NCBI GenBank assembly: GCA_019894815.1
Contig: JAGXNU010000109.1
Coordinates: forward strand, 1-7,159
Source of the DNA: Promethearchaeota archaeon
GTDB taxonomy: Archaea; Asgardarchaeota; Lokiarchaeia; Sigyniarchaeales; SOKP01
Length of the DNA: 7,159 bases
Reading direction: 5' to 3'
In this document: positions 1-5,751 of the stretch, in pieces
Position numbering within the stretch: position 1 is the first letter of the stretch
How the letters are laid out: every line of letters begins with the position of its first letter
Notes under the pieces: generated by a model
What the model was told of the DNA's origin: nothing
Databases searched by the model: none
The model's input: only the letters and a program-made list of their open reading frames with translations
Translations under genes and position numbers: made by a program

Positions 1-747
1 AAATTTAAGTGCTTCTTCATAACATTCTATCGATTCCTTGAAGTCTTCATTGAAAGTATAAGCTAAACCTAAATTATTCCACGCTTCGACATATTGAGGG
101 TTAATATTGACTGCTTGTCGATATGATTCAATAGCTAAATCATAGTTCGATTGCTCATATGCCACATCTCCTAAGTCACACCAGAGTTCAGCATTTTGAG
201 GTCCTATTTCTAATGCTTTTTGATAGTAATAAATAGACTTTTCATAATTTTTATTATCAAAATAGACGATAGCTAAATTATTAAATAGTATAAGTTCATC
301 AGGATTTATTTTTATTGCTTTTTCATAACATTCTATTGCTTTTTCATAATTTTCTAAATCTCGATAAATGAGAGCAATATTGTTCCATATATCTGTATAA
401 CTAGGTTCATACTCCAAGGCCCGTTGATAATTTTCTATCGCTTTATCAAATTCTCCTTTATCCTCATAAGCAAAACCCATATTATAAAAAGCAATTCCGT
501 CTTCAGGATCGATCTCAATTGCATGTTGAAAACACTCAATTGCTTTATCATTCTGCCCTTTCATTGAATAAACAAGCCCAAGATTATTCCAAACTTCAGA
601 AAAATCAGGATTCAACTTTATGGCTTTATTATAAGATTCTATTGCGCCATCAATATCATTAGAGTCGTAATAAGCATCTCCTAAATTGATCCAACCATCT
701 GCGTCATTAGGATCCAACTCAACAAACTTCTTATATCGTTCTATCAT
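1..747 (-). CDS. TPR-repeat protein (C-terminus beyond the window edge)
   Basis: An open reading frame of 249 codons reads from an ATG at 747 and leaves the window with no stop. After about 14 residues it consists of tandem 34-residue tetratricopeptide repeats, about seven, the last cut by the edge. Each shows the usual pattern W-x-N-L-G-x-A-Y, then A-I-E-x-Y/F-x-x-A, then a closing N-P/D-P, for example WNNLGLVYS and AIECFQHAIEIDP. TPRs form helical scaffolds for protein-protein binding; no catalytic domain is visible and the partner is unknown. An in-frame TAG lies directly before the ATG, so this is the first possible start; no Shine-Dalgarno is evident. It follows the nucleotidyltransferase gene by 44 bases on the same strand and is probably co-transcribed. 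The repeat assignment is secure; the cellular role is not. Confidence 0.9.
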   Translation of the reverse strand, partial: MIERYKKFVELDPNDADGWINLGDAYYDSNDIDGAIESYNKAIKLNPDFSEVWNNLGLVYSMKGQNDKAIECFQHAIEIDPEDGIAFYNMGFAYEDKGEFDKAIENYQRALEYEPSYTDIWNNIALIYRDLENYEKAIECYEKAIKINPDELILFNNLAIVYFDNKNYEKSIYYYQKALEIGPQNAELWCDLGDVAYEQSNYDLAIESYRQAVNINPQYVEAWNNLGLAYTFNEDFKESIECYEEALKF

Positions 748-791
748 CTATGGATCTGATAATGATTGACACCTATTATTTTTTTATTTTA

Positions 792-1826
792 TCAGTCAAT
801 GATGATCATTTTATCAAGAGTTTGATCAGTTAGTAATATTCGATAAAATTCTGAATCTCTATAGGTTACTTTTTCGATTTTTCCTTTAACTAGAAATTTT
901 TCTCCATCTTTTGCTTGTTCACAAAAACGCCCTCTATAGGAATTGATTTGAGTTATTACATTCATCCGATTATTAATGTTTGCATCACTTTCCAAAACTT
1001 TAGAGCATTTTATCTTATATGAACATGGGGTAAATATAGAATCGGTTGAATCGATTATTTCTGCTATGAGAGATATTCTCCCCATGTTTTTATACTGATA
1101 GTCATGGTAGTCTCCTTCCCAATCTCTCGGACTTTTAATGTATCGAATAAAAAATTCTACACCTTGATATATTCCTTGATGAAGTTTTCGTTGTTCACTT
1201 TTTAGAAAGTCTTGAAAACTTATATCTGAACCTCCTACGCGCCAATCGTAGTGTTTCTTATATTCATCCAAATTATATTTTCTGATGTGTGTGTATTTTT
1301 TGAATATATTTTGAATCTTCTCTTGAAATTGCAAGCTTGTTTGAGTTCCATAAAGAATTATATCAATATCAGATTTCTTTGTATTTAAACCTACCATTGG
1401 AGATCCAGTTATTCCAATCAAGTTTTCAGGAATGGCTCCAAATTCAACAAATAAGTTACATAACTCTTTCGATATTTTCTCAATTTTGGTTAAATCTTGT
1501 TTAGAAGAAACCATTTTATAATAATCTCTTGGCGAATATATCTTTTTGATGTCTTCATTTTTTACACATTGAAGGTTCATATCCATTTCTTGGGAGAAAA
1601 ACGAATATTGAGGATATTTTTCATTAATAATTGAGTACCTGTGTTCAAGATTGTAAATTTTAGTATATCTTATACCATTTCTAACACGATCTCCCTCGAC
1701 ATCCGGAATAAATCTTAAAAAACAAATTTTTCGATCATTTGGATGATGTAAACCTTTCACATCAAAAAAAAGATGATCTTTTTTGGTTTCTACATAATCT
1801 CCTTCAATTCCTATTGGAATCTCCAT
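792..1826 (-). CDS. archaeal polymerase-beta-fold nucleotidyltransferase (COG1665-like)
   Basis: The 344-residue protein carries the minimal nucleotidyltransferase signature: Gly-Ser at 141-142 (GITGSPMVGL), then SDIDIILYG at 152-160 with metal-binding candidates Asp153 and Asp155. A later strand at 222-231 (GVEFFIRYIK) could supply a third acidic residue (Glu224). The N-terminal part, with VKGLHHP (23-29), CFLRFIPD (35-42) and a following G-x-R, resembles the broadly archaeal family of predicted nucleotidyltransferases known as COG1665; I recall this pattern and could not search it. The substrate is not known. The final ~45 residues are strand-rich and look like a small accessory domain. The start is well supported: AAGGAGA at 1833-1839 (minus strand) lies about 6 bases before the ATG. 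It lies 33 bases after the coiled-coil gene and 44 before the TPR gene, all one way, suggesting an operon. All the hallmark residues are present. Confidence 0.82.
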   Translation of the reverse strand: MEIPIGIEGDYVETKKDHLFFDVKGLHHPNDRKICFLRFIPDVEGDRVRNGIRYTKIYNLEHRYSIINEKYPQYSFFSQEMDMNLQCVKNEDIKKIYSPRDYYKMVSSKQDLTKIEKISKELCNLFVEFGAIPENLIGITGSPMVGLNTKKSDIDIILYGTQTSLQFQEKIQNIFKKYTHIRKYNLDEYKKHYDWRVGGSDISFQDFLKSEQRKLHQGIYQGVEFFIRYIKSPRDWEGDYHDYQYKNMGRISLIAEIIDSTDSIFTPCSYKIKCSKVLESDANINNRMNVITQINSYRGRFCEQAKDGEKFLVKGKIEKVTYRDSEFYRILLTDQTLDKMIIID

Positions 1827-1832
1827 ATAAAA

Positions 1833-1839
1833 TCTCCTT
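1833..1839 (-). promoter_or_regulatory. Shine-Dalgarno of the nucleotidyltransferase gene
   Basis: The minus strand reads AAGGAGA six bases before the ATG at 1826. It is the strongest ribosome-binding site in the left gene block. Efficient internal re-initiation here would fit translation from a multi-gene mRNA begun upstream of the coiled-coil gene. Confidence 0.75.
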
Positions 1840-1840
1840 A

Positions 1841-1860
1841 TTAATTATTAATTATTAATT
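1841..1860. repeat. short 7-base tandem repeat, TTAATTA x3
   Basis: Three consecutive units of TTAATTA (the last missing one base) fill the gap between the coiled-coil stop and the nucleotidyltransferase Shine-Dalgarno. It is AT-only, so it may be simple slippage sequence or an unstructured spacer; no function is evident. Confidence 0.6.
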
Positions 1861-3017
1861 CAATATCTTGAAGGAGTTTTTGATTTTATTTTTGTTTTAG
1901 GAGGGGTCTTCACCCTCATCAAAGATTTTTCAAAATCTTTTTTTTGTATTAAAAAGTTAGCCTTATCTCTTTCAAGTTTTTCTCTTTCTCTCTTTATAGC
2001 ATTCTTTTCATCACGTATTTTGGATTTTTCTTTTGCTAAGGATCTTTCGGTATCTCTGATTTCTGCAGAGTTTTTTGCTCTTTTGTTTTCCAAACGTTTT
2101 ATCTCAGAGTTAAGTCGTTTAATTTTATCTTCTGAATCATTTATCTTATTTTGTTTAGAATAATACTGATTTTCGAATTTTGGAATTTTATTTTCTAGTT
2201 CTTTAATTCTTGAGTCAAAATGTGATTTTTTTCTTTCCAACGACTTTAAATCTTCTTTAGATCTGTCTTTCTCTTTGTCTAACGATTCACGTTTTTTTTG
2301 AACATCTCGATTTAAAGATTTTAATTCAGTTTTTTTAATTCGATTTTTGTCTCTTTCTTCAAGTAATTTCTTTTTCTCTTCTTTAATCCTATTTTTTTCA
2401 TCAGTAATATTTCTATTCAAATCATTTATTTCTTGCTTGAGATTATCCCTAGTTCTTGCTAAATCGTTTATTTCATTCCTTAAGTCCATTAATTTATCTT
2501 CTAAATCATTAATTGTTCTATCTAAGGCACTCTCTCTTCTTTCCATGCCCGGAATTTTAGTTTTAATCTTATTAATTTTCTCTTCTGCCTGTTCTTTTTC
2601 TTTCCTTAAATCTTTCTTTTCTTGTCCAATATCGTTTTTAACTTTATCCAATTTTTGTTTATATTGATTTATATCGTCAGATTTTTGATTTAATTCTCTT
2701 TTTTTTAAATTTAGGTTATTCTTGGTTTGGTTAATCTCGTTATTAGCCTTCTCCAAATTTCTTTTCAATTTATCATTTTGGTTGATAAGGTTCCTAAGTT
2801 CGAATTCTTTTTCTTTCCTTTTCTTCTCTAAATTTTCAATATTATTATCATAACCTTGAAGTTTTTTTAATACTCTTTCCCATTCCTCTTTTTCACTATT
2901 TAATTTAATTCTTTCTTCTTTTATTTTCCTAAATAATTTTTGGTCTGGAACTCCATTTAGCTCCTCATAGGGTGTTTTTTCTCGAATTTGATGTTTAGGA
3001 ATAGGTTTTTCATTCAT
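1860..3017 (-). CDS. long coiled-coil protein, lysine/glutamate-rich, unknown function
   Basis: This 385-residue protein is almost entirely predicted coiled coil, from about residue 25 to 368, dominated by K, E, R, N, D with Leu/Ile at heptad spacing. Two Pro breaks interrupt the rod in similar sequence, KIPGMERRE at 154-162 and KIPKFENQY at 278-286, possible hinges. There are no cysteines, no Walker motifs and no hydrophobic segment, so it is not a complete SMC or Rad50 ATPase and is probably cytoplasmic. The N-terminus (1-25) and C-terminus (369-385) are Pro-rich and basic; the tail holds TPPK and KSKTPSRY and looks disordered. It is the first gene of the minus-strand block, with a good TATA-like promoter at 3050-3060. 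A structural or scaffolding role is possible but inferred only from shape; similarity searches will tend to hit unrelated coiled coils. Confidence 0.85.
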   Translation of the reverse strand: MNEKPIPKHQIREKTPYEELNGVPDQKLFRKIKEERIKLNSEKEEWERVLKKLQGYDNNIENLEKKRKEKEFELRNLINQNDKLKRNLEKANNEINQTKNNLNLKKRELNQKSDDINQYKQKLDKVKNDIGQEKKDLRKEKEQAEEKINKIKTKIPGMERRESALDRTINDLEDKLMDLRNEINDLARTRDNLKQEINDLNRNITDEKNRIKEEKKKLLEERDKNRIKKTELKSLNRDVQKKRESLDKEKDRSKEDLKSLERKKSHFDSRIKELENKIPKFENQYYSKQNKINDSEDKIKRLNSEIKRLENKRAKNSAEIRDTERSLAKEKSKIRDEKNAIKREREKLERDKANFLIQKKDFEKSLMRVKTPPKTKIKSKTPSRY

Positions 3018-3049
3018 CTTTCTTGCACGGTTTTATTGTTTATAATATT

Positions 3050-3060
3050 GTTATATAAAG
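3050..3060 (-). promoter_or_regulatory. TATA-box promoter of the coiled-coil gene
   Basis: The minus strand reads CTTTATATAAC. This is a good archaeal TATA match about 33 bases before the ATG at 3017, so transcription starting some 25 bases downstream would leave a very short leader. The divergent Ubl1 promoter shares the same 128-base gap. Confidence 0.55.
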
Positions 3061-3079
3061 ACAAATTCTAAAGTGTTTG

Positions 3080-3092
3080 TTTTTATATATTA
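3080..3092 (+). promoter_or_regulatory. probable TATA box of the Ubl1 gene
   Basis: A run reading TTTTTATATATTA lies about 54 bases before the ATG at 3146 on the plus strand, allowing a leader of about 30 bases. The region is AT-rich, so the call rests on spacing and orientation. It does not contain the CCAATTGG element seen before the other two Ubl genes. Confidence 0.4.
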
Positions 3093-3145
3093 TAAATTCC
3101 ATTATTTTCTTAGAGTTTAATAATCTAAGAATATGGTGTTTAAAA

Positions 3146-3565
3146 ATGAATTTTGATGAGGAATTTGATGAAGAATTCGATGAGGAATTCGATGAAGATC
3201 TTGACGAAGATTTAAGTGATGATTCAGAAGATTCACATGAGCCGGTAGATAGTGCAACTCCGGATGAAGAACCTAAATCTAAAGCTCCAAGTCCTGCTCC
3301 TGAAGGAAAAAAAATATCCGTATTTTTTATGTCAACAATAGGACCCGGAGAGAAAAAACAAAAATTATTGGTAAATACAGGAAATAATGCAGGAGCAATA
3401 AAAGAAACAGTAGCTAATTTATTTGGATTAGATCCTATTGATTTTCATCTATCTACAGGCGGAATCACTTTGGATGAATCGTCTACGCTAAGTGATTATG
3501 ATATTAGAGATGGAGATGATATCTTATTGATTCCAGCTAGCACTGCTGGTAAATATTTATTATAA
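3146..3565 (+). CDS. ubiquitin-like modifier with acidic N-terminal tail (Ubl1)
   Basis: This 139-residue protein has two parts. Residues 2-53 are a disordered acidic tail containing FDEE repeated (2-23), then a Ser/Pro/Lys linker. Residues 54-135 form a ubiquitin-type beta-grasp domain: Lys86 to Gly135 aligns with ubiquitin Lys27 to Gly76 with no gaps, sharing Gly35, Pro38, Leu43, Gly47, Leu50, the TLSDY stretch at 55-59, Ile61, Leu69 and Gly76 (ubiquitin numbering). The beta1-beta2 loop is a few residues longer (TIGPGEKKQ). The C-terminus reads PASTAG followed by KYLL, so a single Gly rather than Gly-Gly occupies the conjugation site and the tail would need removal. The core is about 70% identical to Ubl2 (57 of 82 by eye). 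The start is chosen at 3146 because Ubl2 begins with the same acidic pattern; an in-frame ATG at 3077 would add 23 residues but overlaps the likely promoter. The E1 in this window is the likely activating enzyme, by inference. Confidence 0.85.
   Translation: MNFDEEFDEEFDEEFDEDLDEDLSDDSEDSHEPVDSATPDEEPKSKAPSPAPEGKKISVFFMSTIGPGEKKQKLLVNTGNNAGAIKETVANLFGLDPIDFHLSTGGITLDESSTLSDYDIRDGDDILLIPASTAGKYLL
3152..3211 (+). repeat. 12-base tandem coding repeat (Phe-Asp-Glu-Glu units)
   Basis: Five in-frame 12-base units of the type TTYGATGARGAA encode F/L-D-E-E/D. The units differ mostly at third codon positions, so the repeat is maintained at the protein level or is not very recent. Ubl2 has only about two such units, pointing to expansion in Ubl1. 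Confidence 0.8.
3560..3565. other. palindrome TTATAA supplying both stop codons
   Basis: Bases 3563-3565 are the TAA of Ubl1 and bases 3560-3562 read on the minus strand are the TAA of the membrane Ubl gene. The two convergent genes thus overlap by six bases in a single palindrome. T-rich sequence at 3566-3596 follows Ubl1 on the plus strand and may end its transcript inside the opposing gene. Confidence 0.85.
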
Positions 3566-4369
3566 TTTAAATTTATTTTCTTTCTTTTCTTTTCTTGATG
3601 GAATAATAGCAATTTCGTCATCATCATCAATATCATATTGCTTTACTTGGGATTTTTCATTTAATATTATACCTCCCGATGAAAGTACGAAATCTACTGG
3701 ATTGTAATCAAATAATATTCCAATTCTATCTTTAAGCTCTGCTATGAAATCTGATTTTTCAATAATTATTATTTTTGTTTTCTCACCAGGTTCAAGAAGA
3801 GATCTAATATAAACACGTAGTTTATGTTCTATTCCAAAGGGTGTTAATGAAGGTGAATAATTGACGGGTTCGGAAGTATCCATTTGACATTTAAGCATCT
3901 CATCTATTAATCGTTTTCTTTCACCAGCTTCAAAATATAGCATTTCTCTAAGAAAAAAGATCTTATCCATTTTTGATAATTTTAAACGATCTATCTTATG
4001 TAATTCTTCTTGTTCAAATTCTGTGAAAATAAACTCATCAATCCTTGGTATATCTTCATAAGATTCTTCTGAATTAGCATATTGATCGATTAAAGGCATT
4101 GCTTCAAAATAATCCTCAATAAGTTCTGGGAGCATGTGCTCCATTGTTTTTTTTTTTGAAGGATATTTAGCTTTAGAGGAAATAAAGTCCTTTGAACTAC
4201 TCTTAGATTGGATTATTGTATATACTGTACTAGTTGACAAAACAGATACACTAGATATTGTTAAAATTATAAAAATTGGAAAATTAACTATATCTAAAAG
4301 GAAGAAAAACAGGTATATAAATGCAAAAACAACATAAAGAGCTATAATCCAATAATTTTTCTTCATCAT
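3560..4369 (-). CDS. membrane-anchored protein with C-terminal ubiquitin-like domain
   Basis: This 269-residue protein starts MMKKN, followed by two hydrophobic helices at about 7-28 and 29-53, predicted as a hairpin leaving the rest in the cytoplasm. Residues 55-180 are a charged, mostly helical region I do not recognise, with a stretch of helix around 110-160. Residues 182-259 are a ubiquitin-like domain: aligned with Ubl1 without any gap it shares 29 of 78 residues, including PGEK in the beta1-beta2 loop, LF, P-x-DF-x-LS, GGI and YDI-x-D. In place of the terminal Ala-Gly it has PSRKEKKENKFKL, so it cannot be conjugated through its C-terminus. The stop codon abuts that of Ubl1, tail to tail. 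It has its own promoter element shared with Ubl2. Possible roles, inferred, are recruiting E1/E2 or ubiquitin-fold readers to the membrane; plant MUB proteins are a functional analogy only. No Shine-Dalgarno is seen; Met2 is an alternative start. Confidence 0.8.
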   Translation of the reverse strand: MMKKNYWIIALYVVFAFIYLFFFLLDIVNFPIFIILTISSVSVLSTSTVYTIIQSKSSSKDFISSKAKYPSKKKTMEHMLPELIEDYFEAMPLIDQYANSEESYEDIPRIDEFIFTEFEQEELHKIDRLKLSKMDKIFFLREMLYFEAGERKRLIDEMLKCQMDTSEPVNYSPSLTPFGIEHKLRVYIRSLLEPGEKTKIIIIEKSDFIAELKDRIGILFDYNPVDFVLSSGGIILNEKSQVKQYDIDDDDEIAIIPSRKEKKENKFKL

Positions 4370-4414
4370 TTTTAAGATAGATAATTTTCTAAATTTCTAA
4401 TATATAATTCAAAA

Positions 4415-4432
4415 TATAAATCCAATTGGAAT
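4415..4432 (-). promoter_or_regulatory. promoter/operator element of the membrane Ubl gene (CCAATTGG + TATA)
   Basis: The minus strand reads ATTCCAATTGGATTTATA, ending 45 bases before the ATG at 4369. It matches 17 of 18 bases with the element upstream of Ubl2. The core is palindromic (TCCAATTGGA at 4421-4430), as expected for a dimeric regulator, and it directly abuts the TATA box where it could overlap the BRE/TFB site. It lies in the 76-base gap behind the winged-helix gene. Confidence 0.6.
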
Positions 4433-4445
4433 AACTGTGAATTTT

Positions 4446-5123
4446 TCATCTTTTTTCACCAAAAATTAACTCTCTAGATTTATTGTATCTTTTAAGATCC
4501 AATTTGAACAGAGTTCTTTTTTTATCTTTTTCAATTTTAGCTAATTGTAAATTGTGTAAGATTTCTAAGTATTTTTTAACCGTATTATAATTTTTCTTAA
4601 GATTATTAGAGATATCCGAAACTTTTAGCAAATCATTTTGATTTAACATAAATTCAATTATTTCTTGGACAATCTCTTGTTTTAAATAAAAATATAATTC
4701 ATCTAATTCTGGATTTGAATCATAAACGAAAATGATCCGTTGATTTTCAATATCTCTTGATCGTATGAACTGGAACTTTTCTAAACACGATAGGTGCCAG
4801 AGAGCTTGATTACTTCCAATATTTATCGCTCTCATGATTTCATTAATATTTGATGGATTTTTTTTTACATGATTAAAAATTTCATTTCTAATTGGATGTT
4901 CAATGATATTATTTTTCATTAATTTAGTTCCAGGAATTAGGCGTCGTTTTTTAATGAGATCTTTAATGCTTTTTTCGATTTTGTTTTTATTTAAATAAGG
5001 TTTCGCTCGCGTCCTATTGCTTATATAGACCACTATGTCTTCAATTGAAAAAAATGGCTTTTTCTTTAAATATTCTTTAGTTAAGCTGAGGATAAGGGGC
5101 TCAACCTCATCTGGAGTGCTCAT
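4446..5123 (-). CDS. winged-helix DNA-binding regulator with three wHTH segments
   Basis: The 225-residue protein is probably cytoplasmic and DNA-binding. I see three helix-turn-helix-like segments: about 10-70 (lysine-rich, ending KSIKDLIKKRRLIP), 77-133 (RNEIFNHVKKN, INEIMRAINIGSNQALWHL with recognition helix near 103-115, and a wing near 121-133), and 150-208 (EIIEFML, VSDISNNLKKNYNTVKKYLEIL, then the wing IEKDKKRTLFKL). The middle segment looks like the ArsR/MarR-type folds common in archaeal regulators. No ligand domain or cysteine cluster is apparent (one Cys, at 113). The gene lies between the membrane Ubl gene and the Ubl2-E1-E2 operon, divergent from the latter, and copies of a CCAATTGG palindrome flank it on both sides, which makes it the natural candidate for binding them; this is inference. 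No Shine-Dalgarno is seen before the ATG at 5123, so a leaderless mRNA is possible. Confidence 0.8.
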   Translation of the reverse strand: MSTPDEVEPLILSLTKEYLKKKPFFSIEDIVVYISNRTRAKPYLNKNKIEKSIKDLIKKRRLIPGTKLMKNNIIEHPIRNEIFNHVKKNPSNINEIMRAINIGSNQALWHLSCLEKFQFIRSRDIENQRIIFVYDSNPELDELYFYLKQEIVQEIIEFMLNQNDLLKVSDISNNLKKNYNTVKKYLEILHNLQLAKIEKDKKRTLFKLDLKRYNKSRELIFGEKR

Positions 5124-5300
5124 AAGCTTATTATCGTATATTGTTCAAATTTCTGAATTTGATTAATAAATCTTCTCTCTAAGTGATATTTTTACAGAAT
5201 ATATATTAATAGAACATTATAGAATTTATAAGTATAATATAAAAGGATTCTAAAGCAATAATTCTCGATAAACTATCCAAAATCTAAAAACTTCAAAATC

Positions 5301-5318
5301 ATTCCAATTGGTTTTATA
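5301..5318 (+). promoter_or_regulatory. promoter/operator element of the Ubl2-E1-E2 operon (CCAATTGG + TATA)
   Basis: The plus strand reads ATTCCAATTGGTTTTATA, identical to the membrane Ubl element except for one base at 5312. The TATA part (TTTATA, 5313-5318) is 69 bases before the Ubl2 ATG, leaving a leader of about 45 bases that includes the Shine-Dalgarno. The 8-base palindrome CCAATTGG (5304-5311) sits at the BRE position, so a bound repressor would block TFB/TBP. Confidence 0.6.
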
Positions 5319-5375
5319 ATACTATTTTAACGTGATATTATTAAGTTATTAAAAAAAAAACTAAAAAAAATAATT

Positions 5376-5382
5376 GGAGTGA
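5376..5382 (+). promoter_or_regulatory. Shine-Dalgarno of Ubl2
   Basis: GGAGTGA lies five bases before the ATG at 5388 and confirms that start. It is preceded by A-rich unstructured leader (5351-5370), favourable to efficient initiation of what is probably an abundant small protein. Confidence 0.75.
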
Positions 5383-5387
5383 TTTGA

Positions 5388-5720
5388 ATGAGTTTTGAAG
5401 AAGATTTTGATGAGGAATTAGAACCAGTTAAGTCTAAAACCCCATCAAGTAAAGTACCCTCAACAGGAAAAAAGGTGACATTATATTTCATGTCTACCAT
5501 TGGTCCTGGTGAAAAGAAAGAGAAACTTACCGTAAATGACGCTAATCAAGTAGGCGATATCAAGCAAACATGTGGAAATTTATTCGGACTTGATCCAGAT
5601 GAGTTCCATCTATCTTCTGGCGGAAGAACAATGGATGAAAGTAATCAATTAAAAGACTATAATGTAAGTGATGGCGACGATATTCTATTAATCCCGGCGA
5701 GTACCGCGGGATACTTTTAA
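5388..5720 (+). CDS. ubiquitin-like modifier heading the E1-E2 operon (Ubl2)
   Basis: The 110-residue protein has a short acidic start (SFEEDFDEELE, 2-12), a Lys/Ser/Pro linker (KSKTPSSKVPS, 15-25) and a ubiquitin-type beta-grasp domain at 28-108. Lys59 to Gly108 aligns with ubiquitin Lys27 to Gly76 without gaps, including Gly35, Pro38-Asp39, Leu43, Gly47, Leu56, Asp58-Tyr59-Asn60 and Gly76. The end is PASTAG then Tyr-Phe: a single terminal-type Gly108 with Ala107 before it, plus two extra residues. Canonical modifiers end Gly-Gly, so processing to expose Gly108 is expected by analogy with UFM1 (Val-Gly) but unproven. Ala104 sits at the ubiquitin-72 position, the residue that separates NEDD8 (Ala) from ubiquitin (Arg). 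Lysine equivalents of ubiquitin 48 and 63 are Arg and Asp. Immediate position before the E1 and E2 genes makes it the prime substrate of this E1. Confidence 0.88.
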   Translation: MSFEEDFDEELEPVKSKTPSSKVPSTGKKVTLYFMSTIGPGEKKEKLTVNDANQVGDIKQTCGNLFGLDPDEFHLSSGGRTMDESNQLKDYNVSDGDDILLIPASTAGYF

Positions 5721-5751
5721 ATAATTCTTTTCATATAATATAATATATGGT

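Larger units (their letters stand above)
5124..5387. other. divergent intergenic region between regulator and Ubl2 operon
   Basis: The 264 bases are AT-rich and contain no convincing open frame or structured RNA. The identifiable content is the Ubl2 promoter element at 5301-5318 and the Shine-Dalgarno at 5376-5382. The remaining ~175 bases next to the regulator gene should hold its own promoter, but several equally weak TATA-like runs prevent choosing one. Confidence 0.6.

Noticed and set aside
1841..1860. CRISPR or attachment-site repeat
   Set aside because: Units are 7 bases, AT-only and without spacers, so this is a simple sequence repeat.
2347..2667. Plus-strand open frame rich in Ser, Leu and Phe
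   Set aside because: It is the antisense of the Lys/Glu/Asn-rich coiled-coil gene, whose codon bias leaves the other strand open; no ribosome site or promoter.
1860..3017. SMC/Rad50-type annotation for the coiled-coil gene
   Set aside because: No Walker A, Walker B or signature motif and no globular heads; only the rod is similar.
3096..3103. ATTCCATT upstream of Ubl1 as a third copy of the shared element
   Set aside because: Only the first six bases match; the CCAATTGG palindrome and the following TATA are missing.
3077..3145. N-terminal extension of Ubl1 by 23 hydrophobic residues, which would look like a signal anchor
   Set aside because: It overlaps the probable TATA box, and Ubl2 begins directly with the same acidic motif after a good Shine-Dalgarno, so ATG 3146 is preferred.
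4134..4337. Plus-strand 67-codon open frame
   Set aside because: Lies wholly inside the membrane Ubl gene on the other strand, has no recognisable domain, and the opposing gene has clear domains.
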